Source: Streptomyces adustus
GTDB lineage: Bacteria; Actinomycetota; Actinomycetes; Streptomycetales; Streptomycetaceae
Direction of reading: 5' to 3'
NCBI RefSeq assembly: GCF_009377175.1
Contig: NZ_VJZD01000006.1
Span: 1-64,000, forward strand
Length of the DNA: 64,000 bases
A model generated the notes under the pieces. It saw only the letters and a list, made by a program, of their open reading frames with translations. It was not told where the DNA came from and ran no database searches. The translations under genes and the position numbers were made by a program. Of this stretch, positions 40,859-50,340 are shown piece after piece (position 1 is the first letter of the stretch; each line of letters begins with the position of its first letter).

Positions 40859-43057
40859 GTGAAACAGGTCGTACAGAACTACAAGAGCGGCGAGCTCGCG
40901 CTGCTCGACGTGCCGGTCCCCGGGTGCAAGCCCGACGGTGTGCTGGTGCGGACCGCCTTCTCGCTGATCTCCACCGGCACCGAGCTCATGAAGGTGTCCG
41001 AGGCCGGCATGTCGATGCTGGGCAAGGCCCGCTCCCGGCCTGACCAGGTGGCCAAGGTCGTGCAGAGCGTGGCCACCAACGGGGTGCCCGCCACCTACCG
41101 CAAGGTGATGGGCAAGCTGGACTCCTACACCCCGCTGGGCTACTCGCTGTGCGGGGTGGTCGAGCAGGTCGGCGCCGGGATCGACGACGTGAAGGTCGGC
41201 GACCTGGTGGCCTGCGCGGGCAACGAGCACGCGCTGCACGCCGAGTTGAACTGGGTGCCGAAGAACCTCTACGCCCCGGTGCCGGACGGCCTCGCGCCCC
41301 GGCACGCGGCCTTCGGCACCGTCGGGTCGATCGCGTTGCAGGGCGTCCGTCAGGGCGAGTCGCGGCTCGGCGAGGTGGCGCTGGTCATCGGCCTCGGGCT
41401 GATCGGCCAGCTGGTGGTGCAGCTGCTGACCGCCTCGGGAGTGCGCGTCGTGGGCGTCGACCCGGACCCGGCGCGCTGCGAGCTCGCCGAGCGGCTCGGC
41501 GCGGCGACCTGCGGCGACCCCGCCTCCGCGGCCGTCGAGGCGGCCGTCGCCGAACTCACCGACGGTCATGGCGTGGACCAGGTGTACCTGGCCGCGGGCG
41601 GCGCCAGCAACCAGCCCGTGGAGCTGGCCGCGCGGCTGAGCCGGGACCGCGGCCGGGTCGTCGACATCGGCAAGTGCCGCCTCGACCTGCCGTGGAACGC
41701 GTACTACGAGAAGGAGCTCGACGTCCGGTTCTCCCGCAGTTACGGCCCCGGGCGCTACGACCCGGCGTACGAACTGGAGGGGCGGGACTACCCGATCGGC
41801 TATGTGCGCTGGACCGAGCGCCGCAACCTGGCGTGCTTCCTCGACCTCGTCGCCCGCGGCCGCGTCGACGTGGAGCCGCTCGTCTCCCACGTCGCCGACT
41901 TCGACGACGCCGTCGAGACGTACCGGAGTCTGAAGGACGGCGAACTGAAGGCCGTGGCCGTGCTGTTCCGCTACCCGGAGCACACGGCCGAGGCGGCGGC
42001 CCCCGAGGTGACCGTGCCCGCCGTGAAGCGGTCCGGCGCCCAAGTGCCCACTGCGGCCCGGGCCGTGAAGTCGCCGGTGCGCCTGGCGTTCGTCGGCGCG
42101 GGCAACTACGCCACGTCGATGCTGCTGCCGCACCTGGCCCAGCGCGACGGCGTCGAGCTGTCCACGGTCGTCACCACGACGGCGCTGTCCGCGGCCAACG
42201 CACAGCGCAAGTTCGGCTTCGCCCGGGCCACCACCGATCTCGACGCCGTGCTCGGCGACAAGTCCGTCGACGCGGTGTTCGTGGTCACCCGGCACAGCTC
42301 GCACGCCGACCTGACCCGCAAGGCGCTGCTGGCCGGCAAGACGGTGTTCGTGGAGAAGCCGTTGGCGCTCACCGAGGACGAACTGGCGGGCGTGCTCGCC
42401 ACGGTGGAGGAGTCCGGCAACGACCGGCTCCAGGTGGGCTTCAACCGCCGGTTCGCGCCGCTGCTCCAGGAGGCCAAGAAGCGCTTCGGCGCCCGGACCG
42501 GTCCGGCGAACCTGCGCTACCTGGTCAACGCGGGCCGCCTGGACCACGGCAGCTGGTACCTCCAACAGGGCACCGAGGGCTCGCGGTTCGCCGGCGAGGG
42601 TGGTCACTTCATCGACACGGCGAGCTGGCTGCTGGACGCCGATCCGGTCTCGGTGTACGCGGTCGCCGCGCCCGGCAACGACGACCTCCAGGTCGTACTG
42701 CGCTACCCGGACGGCTCCACCGCCACCATCAGCTACGTCACCACCGGCGCACCCGGCTTCCCCAAGGAGACGCTGGACCTGGTCGCGGACGGCAAGGTGC
42801 TGCGGCTCGACGACTTCGTCCGCGCCTCCCTGTTCTTCGACGGCAAGGCCGGCCGTAAGCGGTGGGTCAGTTCACGGCTGCCCAAGGCCCGGGACAAGGG
42901 CCAGTCCGCCGAACTGGCCGCGTTCGTCAAGGCCGTGCGGACCGGCGGCCCGATGCCGGTGCCGCTGGAGTCGCTGGTCGCCACCACCGCGGCCACCCTC
43001 GCCGTGCAGGCCGGACTGGCCGGCGGCGCGCCGGTGACGTTGGCGGGCGCCCGATGA
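40859..43057 (+). CDS. Bi-domain oxidoreductase (MDR dehydrogenase fused to Gfo/Idh/MocA)
   Basis: A 732-residue fusion. Residues 1-385 are a medium-chain dehydrogenase/reductase (LISTGTELMKVSEAG, then the cofactor loop LVIGLGLIGQLVVQLL); residues 400-732 are a Gfo/Idh/MocA oxidoreductase (LAFVGAGNYATSMLLPHLA, the VEKPLALTEDEL motif and FIDTASWLL). Such fusions are common in exopolysaccharide loci, next to an AsnB-like protein and a heparinase-like protein as here, but no substrate is established. A nucleotide- or lipid-linked sugar is expected. GTG 40859 has an AAGAGG site. The stop overlaps the next ATG by four bases. Confidence 0.88.
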   Translation: MKQVVQNYKSGELALLDVPVPGCKPDGVLVRTAFSLISTGTELMKVSEAGMSMLGKARSRPDQVAKVVQSVATNGVPATYRKVMGKLDSYTPLGYSLCGVVEQVGAGIDDVKVGDLVACAGNEHALHAELNWVPKNLYAPVPDGLAPRHAAFGTVGSIALQGVRQGESRLGEVALVIGLGLIGQLVVQLLTASGVRVVGVDPDPARCELAERLGAATCGDPASAAVEAAVAELTDGHGVDQVYLAAGGASNQPVELAARLSRDRGRVVDIGKCRLDLPWNAYYEKELDVRFSRSYGPGRYDPAYELEGRDYPIGYVRWTERRNLACFLDLVARGRVDVEPLVSHVADFDDAVETYRSLKDGELKAVAVLFRYPEHTAEAAAPEVTVPAVKRSGAQVPTAARAVKSPVRLAFVGAGNYATSMLLPHLAQRDGVELSTVVTTTALSAANAQRKFGFARATTDLDAVLGDKSVDAVFVVTRHSSHADLTRKALLAGKTVFVEKPLALTEDELAGVLATVEESGNDRLQVGFNRRFAPLLQEAKKRFGARTGPANLRYLVNAGRLDHGSWYLQQGTEGSRFAGEGGHFIDTASWLLDADPVSVYAVAAPGNDDLQVVLRYPDGSTATISYVTTGAPGFPKETLDLVADGKVLRLDDFVRASLFFDGKAGRKRWVSSRLPKARDKGQSAELAAFVKAVRTGGPMPVPLESLVATTAATLAVQAGLAGGAPVTLAGAR

Positions 43058-45024
43058 CCATGAGCGCGGGCTGGTACCTGCGGCGGCTGTCCCGGATGGG
43101 ACCGCGGGAGGTCGGCGGCCGGGTCGGCGACACGGTGCGAAGACGGCGCTGGCGGTCGGCGCGGCCGGTCGCCCCGGGCGTGAGCGGCGCCCGGTTCATC
43201 GCGGTGCTGCCCGCCGCAACGATCGCCGCGGTGCCGCCGGACGCGGCGAAGCGGCTGGTCGCCGAGGCGGACCGGCTGCTGGACGGGCACGTCGAGTACT
43301 TCGGCGTGCCGCGCGACGACCTGGCCGACCCGAACTGGTGGTACGACCCGAAGACCGGGCGCCGGGCTCCTTGGGGCTACGCCTTCGACGTGCCGTACCG
43401 CGACGAGGAAGCGGTCGGCGACATCAAGCAGATCTGGGAGCTGTCCCGGCACCAGTACCTCACCGTGCTCGCCGCCGCCTTCGCGCTCACCGAGGACGAG
43501 CGGTACGCCGAGCGGGTGGCCGCGCATCTGCGGTCGTGGTGGGCGGCCAACGCACCGCTGCGCGGGGTGCACTGGACCAGCGGCATCGAGCTGGGCATCC
43601 GGCTGCTGTCCTGGGTGTGGATCCGCCGGCTGCTCGACGGCTGGCCGGGGGTGACCGCACTGTTCGAGGACAACCCGGTGGCGCTGCGCCAGATCTGGCA
43701 CCACCAGCGCTGGCTCGCCGCCTTCCCCAGCCGGGGATCGTCGGCGAACAACCACGTCATCGCCGAGACCGCCGGGCAGTTCGCCGCGGCCTGCGCGTTC
43801 GACTGGTTCCCCGAATCGGCGCGCTGGCGGGCCGAGGCGCTGCGGTCGCTGGATCGGCAGCTGAAGGCCAACACCTTCGGCTCCGGCCTCAACCGCGAGC
43901 TGGCCACCGAGTACCACGGACTGGTGCTGGAGCTCGGGCTGGCCGCGCTGGCCGAGGCGGATGCCGCGGGTGTACCGGTCCCGGCGACGGTCCGGCTGGT
44001 GCTGCTGCGGATGACGGACGCGCTCGCGGCCGTCGTGGACAACCGGCTGCGGCCGCCGCGCCAGGGGGACTCGGACGACGGGCACGGGCTGGTCGTGGAC
44101 GGCGCGGGCACCGACCGCTGGGGCTCGCTGCTGGCCACCGGGGACGCCGTGTTCGGCCGGCTCGACTGGTGGCCGGAGGTGACCGGCACCGATGTGCGCA
44201 CCTCGCTGCTGGCCGCGCTCGTGCGGCCGTACGCGAAGGACGGCGGCGCACCGGCGGTGACCCGCCCGGCGAGCCGGCCGGCGCATTTCTCCGACGCGGG
44301 CATGACCATCCTGCGCGGTCCCGAGCACATCTGGGCGCGCTGCGACGGCGGCCCGCACGGGTTCCTGTCGATCGCCGCGCACGCCCACGCGGACGCGCTG
44401 TCCGTCGAGGTCCGGCACGACGGGGTCGACGTGCTCGCCGACCCGGGGACGTACTGCTACCACGGGCAGCCCGAGTGGCGGCGGTACTTCCGCTCCACGA
44501 TCGGCCACAACACCCTGGAGCTGGACGGCGCCGACCAGTCGGCCTCCGGCGGCCCGTTCCTGTGGACCCGGCACGCCCGCAGCCGCGTCCTGGCCGCGGA
44601 CCCGTCCGGCGCCTCGGCCGGGGGGACGGCCCGCTGGTGCGCCGAGCACGACGGCTACCAGCAGGCCGTGCACCGCCGCCAGGTGGAACTGAGCGCCGCG
44701 AGCCAGGAGTTGACGGTGGTCGACGAGGTCCGCGGCGACCGCCCCGCCGCCGTCCGTCTGGCGTTCCACCTCGGCCCGGCCATCACCGCGGACCTGGTGG
44801 GAAACCGGGCCCGGCTCACCTGGACCCGGGACGGCGAGGACCGGTCCGCGGAGCTCGACCTGCCCGGGGAGCTGAGCTGGCAGGCACACCGCGGCGCGAG
44901 CGAACCGCCGCTGGGCTGGTACTCCCCCGGCTTCGGGCGCAAAGAGCCCGCCACGACGCTGCTCGGCACCGGTTTCGCCGACGGCACGCGGCAGTTCACC
45001 ACCGTACTCAGGTTCCACGGCTAG
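43054..45024 (+). CDS. Heparinase II/III and alginate-lyase-like family protein
   Basis: A 656-residue protein. The N-terminal 350 residues form an alpha-helical toroid like alginate lyases (VHWTSGIELGIRLLSW, SSANNHVIAETAGQ with the NNH triad at 232-234, ATEYHGLVLELG with Tyr287-His288). The C-terminal half is the beta-sandwich heparinase II/III domain (SIAAHAHADALSVEVRHDG, VLADPGTYCYHG, STIGHNTLELDG). These families cut uronic-acid polysaccharides by beta-elimination. No signal peptide is visible, so it may act inside the cell or be exported in an unusual way. In a synthesis locus it may trim or release the polymer, or have been reused for another step. It is coupled to the preceding gene by ATGA. 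Confidence 0.87.
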   Translation: MTMSAGWYLRRLSRMGPREVGGRVGDTVRRRRWRSARPVAPGVSGARFIAVLPAATIAAVPPDAAKRLVAEADRLLDGHVEYFGVPRDDLADPNWWYDPKTGRRAPWGYAFDVPYRDEEAVGDIKQIWELSRHQYLTVLAAAFALTEDERYAERVAAHLRSWWAANAPLRGVHWTSGIELGIRLLSWVWIRRLLDGWPGVTALFEDNPVALRQIWHHQRWLAAFPSRGSSANNHVIAETAGQFAAACAFDWFPESARWRAEALRSLDRQLKANTFGSGLNRELATEYHGLVLELGLAALAEADAAGVPVPATVRLVLLRMTDALAAVVDNRLRPPRQGDSDDGHGLVVDGAGTDRWGSLLATGDAVFGRLDWWPEVTGTDVRTSLLAALVRPYAKDGGAPAVTRPASRPAHFSDAGMTILRGPEHIWARCDGGPHGFLSIAAHAHADALSVEVRHDGVDVLADPGTYCYHGQPEWRRYFRSTIGHNTLELDGADQSASGGPFLWTRHARSRVLAADPSGASAGGTARWCAEHDGYQQAVHRRQVELSAASQELTVVDEVRGDRPAAVRLAFHLGPAITADLVGNRARLTWTRDGEDRSAELDLPGELSWQAHRGASEPPLGWYSPGFGRKEPATTLLGTGFADGTRQFTTVLRFHG

Positions 45025-45037
45025 GGGGGAAGGACGC

Positions 45038-46558
45038 TTGGGGATCAACTGGCGGCGCCGGGCGCTGCCGGCTGCACTGCTGGCGCTGGCCCTTTCGACG
45101 GCGACCGGCTGCAAGAGCACGCCGGACGCGCTGCCGAAGCCGACCACCGCGCCGGTCACGGCCGTGGCCCGGGTGTGCGCCAAGCCCGCGGCCGGGCCGG
45201 CGACGGCGCCCGCGGGCGCGGTGACGGTCGACCCCGCGGTCACCGGTGACCTGGCCGCGAAGACCAGGAGCAGCCCCCCGAACACCACGTTCTGGCTCAG
45301 GCCCGGCAAGCACCGGCTCGACCGGGACCGCTTCGCCCAGGTCGTCCCCAAGAAGGGGGACGTCTACCTCGGCGCGCCGGGCGCGGTCCTCGACGGCCGC
45401 AGGACCAACCAGTACGCGTTCGCCGGCACCGCTCCGGACGTCACCATCCGCTACCTGACCGTGCAGGGTTTCGTCGCCCCGCAGAACGAGGGTGTGGTCA
45501 ACCACGACTCGGCCGACGGATGGGTGATCGAGCACGCGACGATCCAGGACAACTCCGGCGCCGGGCTGATGGCCGGTGCCCGCCAGCAGGTGCGCGCCAG
45601 CTGTCTGCGCGCCAACGGCCAGTACGGCATGAACGCGTACAAGGGTGACGGCCGGATCAGCGGCCTGGTGCTGGAGGGCAACGAGATCACGGGCAACAAC
45701 ACGGACGACTGGGAGCGCAAGCAGTCCGGCTGCGGCTGCACCGGGGGCGTGAAGTTCTGGGCCGTCGACGGCGCCGACGTACGCGGCAACTGGGTGCACG
45801 ACAACCGCGGAACCGGGTTGTGGGCGGACACCAACAACAACGACTTCCTCATCGAGGACAACGTGCTCGAAGCCAACGACGGTGCCGCGCTGATCTACGA
45901 GACCAGCTACAACGCGGTCGTCCGGGGAAACACGATCCGGCGCAACAACTGGGTGGAGGGCCGCAAGTACGCCGATCGCGGCGACACCTTCCCGTTCGCG
46001 ACCGTCTATCTGTCCGAGTCCGGCGGCGAACCACGGGTCCACGCCCGCACCGACAAGATCGACATCTATCGCAACGTGCTGGAGAACAACTGGTCCGGGA
46101 TCACCCTGTGGGAGAACGCCGACCGGTTCTGCAACAGCCCGGCCAACACCTCCTCCGGCGACTGCACGTTGCTGGTGAAGGACAAGAAACGCTGCGCACA
46201 GCCGGGGATCGACACCGCGCCGCTGTACGCCGACTGCCGCTGGAAGACCCAGCGGGTGGACATCCACGACAACCGCTTCGTGCTGGACAAGTCGGTCGTC
46301 GACTGCACGGTCAAGTGCGACCGCATGGCGGTGCTGGCCAACTACGGCACCTATCCGGACTGGTCGCCGTACCAGGGCGAGCGGGTGGCCGAGGCGATCA
46401 CGCGTACGCAGCACAACCGCTGGCACGACAACGTCTACGTCGGACCGTGGAGCTTCGTCGTGCACGACCCGAGCCGGATCCTCGACTCCGCGCAGTGGCA
46501 GGCCACGCCGTACCGGCAGGACACGGGCAGCACCTTCCGCGCCCAGGACGGAGGTTGA
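45038..46558 (+). CDS. Right-handed parallel beta-helix lipoprotein
   Basis: A 506-residue lipoprotein from TTG 45038, with a strong GGGGGGAAGG site before it. The lipobox is TATGC with Cys25. Residues 70-460 form a right-handed beta-helix, seen as repeated short strands with N/D-G turns (VTIRYLTVQGF, WVIEHATIQDNSGAGL, LVLEGNEITGNNTDD, FLIEDNVLEANDGAAL, AVVRGNTIRRNNW). Members include pectate lyases and the mannuronan C5-epimerase AlgG. In the context of an AlgD-like enzyme an epimerase or lyase acting on the polymer at the cell surface is plausible, but I could not fix catalytic residues. Confidence 0.82.
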   Translation: MGINWRRRALPAALLALALSTATGCKSTPDALPKPTTAPVTAVARVCAKPAAGPATAPAGAVTVDPAVTGDLAAKTRSSPPNTTFWLRPGKHRLDRDRFAQVVPKKGDVYLGAPGAVLDGRRTNQYAFAGTAPDVTIRYLTVQGFVAPQNEGVVNHDSADGWVIEHATIQDNSGAGLMAGARQQVRASCLRANGQYGMNAYKGDGRISGLVLEGNEITGNNTDDWERKQSGCGCTGGVKFWAVDGADVRGNWVHDNRGTGLWADTNNNDFLIEDNVLEANDGAALIYETSYNAVVRGNTIRRNNWVEGRKYADRGDTFPFATVYLSESGGEPRVHARTDKIDIYRNVLENNWSGITLWENADRFCNSPANTSSGDCTLLVKDKKRCAQPGIDTAPLYADCRWKTQRVDIHDNRFVLDKSVVDCTVKCDRMAVLANYGTYPDWSPYQGERVAEAITRTQHNRWHDNVYVGPWSFVVHDPSRILDSAQWQATPYRQDTGSTFRAQDGG

Positions 46559-46559
46559 G

Positions 46560-47834
46560 ATGCGCGCTGACCACCCGCCGGAGAACGCGGACCTCACGCC
46601 CGGGACCGTGGGCCGCACGCCGAGGATCGTCGGAACCGTCTGGGGACTGCTGATCCTCAACACGCTCGGCTCCGCCGGAGCGAAGACCATCGTCCCGCTG
46701 CCCCGCTCCCTCATCCAGATGGTCACCATGGGCGCGCTGGTCACCGCGTTCGCGCTGGCCCTCGCGGTCAACACCCGGCTGCGCATCCGGCCCAGCGCCT
46801 TCGTGTTCCTGCTCACCCTGCTGCTGATGCTGAGCGTGATCTCCAGCGCGAACCTGGAATCCGGGTTCGGCGCCCTGTTCCGCTGCTTCCGGCTGACTCT
46901 CTTCGTCGGCACGCTGTGGCTGCTCACCCGCTGGTGGGACGGCGGCATGACGTTCGTCCGGCACCACATCCGGATGTACCTGGCGGTGCTCGGGACGGTG
47001 GCCGCCGGCCTGATCGCCTCACCCGGCGCGGCCCTGCCCGACCTCTACGGCGGACGGCTGGTCGGCGCCCTGTGGCCGCTCACCCCGCCGCAGATCGGCC
47101 AGTACGCGGCGGTGATCATCGGGCTCACCGTGCTGCTCCTGCTGGGCCGGCAGACCGACCGGACCAGCGCGGCCGTGGTCATCGTGCCGTCGCTCGTCCT
47201 GCTCGCCCTGACACACACCCGAACGGCCACGCTCGGCCTGCTCGTCGGGCTCGCGCTGGCGATCGCCTCGCTCATCCTGACCAGCGGCGCCGCCCGCCGG
47301 TTCTTCACCCGGGCGACGCTGATCGGCACGGTGGCCGCGGTGGGGTTCGCCTCCGCGCTCCAGACGTGGTTCCTGCGCGGACAGAGCCAGGAGAACTTCT
47401 CCAGCCTGACCGGCCGGGCCAAGGTCTGGCACGCGCTGCTGATCGAGCCCCGCACGACCACCCGGTTCCTGTTCGGCGCCGGCCTGGGCGACAAGTCGTT
47501 CGACGGGCTGCCGATCGACAACAGCTGGCTGGCCGTCTACAACGAGCAGGGGCTGATCGGCGTCGTCCTGGTGGCGGCGGTCCTGCTGGTGCTGGGCGGC
47601 GTCGCGCTGCTGCGGCCGCCGTCGCTGGCCAGGGCCTGCGCGATCTTCCTGATCAGCTACTGCGCGATCGCGTCGTACACCGAGGCCGGGCTGGGCGACG
47701 CCTCGCCGTATCTGCTGCATCTGGCCGTGGCCGCCTCGCTGCTGGCGACGCCCGCCCGGGTCACCCCCCGCTCGACGCCCGAAGTCCCCCGCCGGCGCAT
47801 TCCGCGCTGGGCCCAGAGATCGGAGGCGAGCTGA
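46560..47834 (+). CDS. O-antigen ligase/polymerase-like membrane protein (Wzy role)
   Basis: A 424-residue membrane protein with about ten helices. The conserved family loop in the last third reads SLTGRAKVWHALLIE, then LFGAGLG and IDNSWLAVYNEQGLIGVVL, as in O-antigen ligases and Wzy polymerases. With a flippase and two Wzz-like proteins in the same locus, it most likely polymerises repeat units outside the membrane. It follows the beta-helix gene with a one-base gap. The polar tail is basic and proline-rich. Confidence 0.84.
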   Translation: MRADHPPENADLTPGTVGRTPRIVGTVWGLLILNTLGSAGAKTIVPLPRSLIQMVTMGALVTAFALALAVNTRLRIRPSAFVFLLTLLLMLSVISSANLESGFGALFRCFRLTLFVGTLWLLTRWWDGGMTFVRHHIRMYLAVLGTVAAGLIASPGAALPDLYGGRLVGALWPLTPPQIGQYAAVIIGLTVLLLLGRQTDRTSAAVVIVPSLVLLALTHTRTATLGLLVGLALAIASLILTSGAARRFFTRATLIGTVAAVGFASALQTWFLRGQSQENFSSLTGRAKVWHALLIEPRTTTRFLFGAGLGDKSFDGLPIDNSWLAVYNEQGLIGVVLVAAVLLVLGGVALLRPPSLARACAIFLISYCAIASYTEAGLGDASPYLLHLAVAASLLATPARVTPRSTPEVPRRRIPRWAQRSEAS

Positions 47835-47836
47835 GC

Positions 47837-49105
47837 ATGCACGTCCTCGTGGTGCACAACCGCTACGCCTCGGCGCAGCCGAGCGGCGAGAACAAGGTCG
47901 TCGACCAGGAGGTGGCGCTGCTGCGCGACGCCGGTCACCGGGTCGAGCTGTTCGAGCGGCGCAGCGACACCATCGCCGCCCGCTCCCTGCCGTCCAAGGC
48001 CGCGGTGCCGCTCCTTGTGCCCTGGAACCCGGCGGTCCGCAAGGAGCTCGCCGCGAAGCTGCGCGCCGAACGGCCGGACGTGGTGCACGTCCACAACGTC
48101 TTCCCGCTGCTGTCGCCGGCGGTGCTGGCCGCCTGCGCCGACGCGGGCGTGCCCGCCGTGGCCACGCTGCACAACTACACCCAGGTCTGCCCGCCCGGCA
48201 CCCTCCAGCGGGACGGCCGGCCGTGCACCGAGTGCGTCGGAGCCACGCCGCTGCCCGCCGTCAGGCACGGCTGCTACCGGGACTCCCGGCTGGCGACCGT
48301 GCCGCTCGCGGTCAGCCTGTCGGTCAACCGGCGGCGGTGGTGGACGGGCGTGGAGCGGTTCTTCTGCATCTCCGCGGCGCAGCGCGAGGTCCTGGTGGGA
48401 GCCGGAATGCCCGCCGAACGCCTGGCGGTGAAGCACAACTTCGTGCCCGAACCGGGCGTCGTGCGAAGCGGCGCCGGTGAGCATCTGCTGTATCTCGGGC
48501 GGCTCGCGGAGGCCAAGGGCGTACGGCTGCTCATGGCCGCGTGGGACGAGATCGCCGCCGGCGGCGGAGTCGGCGTGCCGCTGGTGGTCGCCGGTACGGG
48601 GCCGCTGGAGCGGGAGGTGGGCGCCTGGGCGGCGGGCCGGGACGACGTGCGCTACGTCGGCCTGTACGACCAGGCGCAGTGCCGGCAGGCCGTCGCGCGG
48701 TCGGTCGCCGTGGTGGCCCCCTCCACCTGGCTGGAGGCGTTCGGCCTGGTGGTCGTGGAGGCGATGGCGGCGGGGGTCCCGGCGGTCGCCGCCGGGCACG
48801 GCGCCTTCGTGGAACTCGTCGAGGACGAGGTGACCGGGCTGCGGCATCTGCCGGGCGATCCCGGTTCGCTCGCGTCCTGTCTGCGCCGGATCACGACCGA
48901 TCCGGAGCGCAACCGGGAGATGGGGCAGGCGGCCCGGCGCCGTTACGAGAAGGACTTCAGCCCGGCCGTCGGGCTGGAGCGACTGCTGGAGGGGTACCGC
49001 TCCGCGATCGCGGGACGGTCCGGCGGCGGGGACAACCCGCCATCGGTAGGGGAAAGAACGGGCTCGCCGCGGGTACACCCGGGCGAGCGGGATGGGGGAA
49101 GTTGA
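47837..49105 (+). CDS. Glycosyltransferase family 4
   Basis: A 422-residue GT-B enzyme. It opens with VLVVHNRYASAQPSGENKVVDQE, includes a cysteine-rich insertion (HNYTQVCPPGTLQRDG, CTECVG, HGCYRD) typical of a group of capsule glycosyltransferases, and has the donor site LLYLGRLAEAKGVRLL and PSTWLEAFGLVVVEAMAAGVPAVA with the EX7E pair. Its start is two bases after the polymerase stop. Acceptor and donor sugars are unknown. Confidence 0.87.
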   Translation: MHVLVVHNRYASAQPSGENKVVDQEVALLRDAGHRVELFERRSDTIAARSLPSKAAVPLLVPWNPAVRKELAAKLRAERPDVVHVHNVFPLLSPAVLAACADAGVPAVATLHNYTQVCPPGTLQRDGRPCTECVGATPLPAVRHGCYRDSRLATVPLAVSLSVNRRRWWTGVERFFCISAAQREVLVGAGMPAERLAVKHNFVPEPGVVRSGAGEHLLYLGRLAEAKGVRLLMAAWDEIAAGGGVGVPLVVAGTGPLEREVGAWAAGRDDVRYVGLYDQAQCRQAVARSVAVVAPSTWLEAFGLVVVEAMAAGVPAVAAGHGAFVELVEDEVTGLRHLPGDPGSLASCLRRITTDPERNREMGQAARRRYEKDFSPAVGLERLLEGYRSAIAGRSGGGDNPPSVGERTGSPRVHPGERDGGS

Positions 49106-50340
49106 TGTCACGTTGCCGACTCTGCGGCGCGGGGTCACTCGCGAGCGTCGTCGATCTGGGGGCGACCCCGCCGTGCGAGAGCTTTCTCGCCGCGGACCAA
49201 CTGGACCGGCCGGAGCCCGCGTACCCGCTGCATCTGCGCGTGTGCACCGACTGCTGGCTCGCGCAGATCCCGCCGCTGATCACACCGGAGGACACGTTCA
49301 GCGAGTACGCGTACTTCTCCTCCTTCTCCACCTCCTGGGTGGAGCACGCGCGGACGTTCGTCGACGGCGCCGTCGAGCGGCTGGGTCTGGGCAGCGACGC
49401 CTTCGTGGTCGAGGTCGCGAGCAACGACGGGTATCTGCTGAAGCACGTGGTGGACCGCGGGATCCGCTGCCTTGGCGTCGAGCCCTCGGTGAACGTCGGC
49501 GCGGCGGCCCGGGACGCGGGCGTGCCCACGCTCACGGAGTTCCTGTCCCCCGACACCGGCTCGGCCGTCCGCGCCGAACACGGCCCGGCGGACCTGGTCG
49601 TGGCCAACAACGTGTACGCGCACATCCCCGACGTGGTCGGCTTCACGCAGGGACTGCGCGCCCTGGTCGCCGACGACGGCTGGGTCTCCATCGAGGTGCA
49701 GCACCTGCTGACCCTGATCGAGGAGAACCAGTACGACACGATCTACCACGAGCACTTCCAGTACTACACGGTCGCCTCCGCGATCCGGGCGCTGGCCAGT
49801 GGCGGACTCGCCCTCGTGGACGTCGAGCTGCTGCCCACGCACGGCGGCTCCATCCGGCTGTGGGCCCGCCCGGCCGAGGTCGCGGGCGAGCCGTCCGCGC
49901 GGGTGGCCGAGGTCCTCGACCGGGAGAAGGCCGCCGGGCTCCAGGACCTGTCCGGGTACACCGAGTTCTCCGCCCGGGTGGCCAAGGTGCGCCGGGACCT
50001 GCTGCGGTTCCTCATCGACGCGGCCGAGCGCGGCGAGACGGTCGTCGGCTACGGCGCCCCCGGCAAGGGCAACACCCTGCTCAACCACTGCGGCATCCGG
50101 CCCGACCTGCTCGCGTACACGGTCGACCGCAACCCCTACAAGCACGGCAGGTTCACCCCGGGCACCCGCATCCCGATCCTGGCGCCCGAGCGGATCGCCG
50201 CCGACAAGCCGGACTACGTCCTCGTCCTGCCGTGGAACCTGCGGGCCGAGCTGACCGAGCAGTTGTCCTTCGTGCACGAGTGGGGCGGCCGACTGGTCTT
50301 CCCCATACCGGAACTGAGCATTGTCGAGGTCAAGGCATGA
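49105..50340 (+). CDS. Zinc-containing SAM-dependent sugar C-methyltransferase
   Basis: A 411-residue enzyme of the TylC3/NovU C-methyltransferase type. Four cysteines (4, 7, 47 and 50) form the N-terminal zinc site. The SAM domain has VVEVASNDGYLLK (98-110), followed by GVEPSVNVG, and the C-terminal domain has GAPGKGNTLLNHCGI and YTVDRNPYKHGRFTPG. Known relatives methylate C3 or C5 of NDP-4-keto-6-deoxysugars to make branched sugars. A cytidylyltransferase follows with a four-base overlap, so the substrate is probably CDP-linked. ATG 49105 shares one base with the previous stop. Confidence 0.88.
   Translation: MSRCRLCGAGSLASVVDLGATPPCESFLAADQLDRPEPAYPLHLRVCTDCWLAQIPPLITPEDTFSEYAYFSSFSTSWVEHARTFVDGAVERLGLGSDAFVVEVASNDGYLLKHVVDRGIRCLGVEPSVNVGAAARDAGVPTLTEFLSPDTGSAVRAEHGPADLVVANNVYAHIPDVVGFTQGLRALVADDGWVSIEVQHLLTLIEENQYDTIYHEHFQYYTVASAIRALASGGLALVDVELLPTHGGSIRLWARPAEVAGEPSARVAEVLDREKAAGLQDLSGYTEFSARVAKVRRDLLRFLIDAAERGETVVGYGAPGKGNTLLNHCGIRPDLLAYTVDRNPYKHGRFTPGTRIPILAPERIAADKPDYVLVLPWNLRAELTEQLSFVHEWGGRLVFPIPELSIVEVKA

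Noticed and set aside
40652..42607. Long open frames on the minus strand under the polysaccharide genes (also around 42733-45351 and 45008-46969)
   Set aside because: They are antisense to genes with clear domains, are rich in Arg/Ala/Gly/His/Gln and have no family motif; this is the usual effect of high third-position GC.
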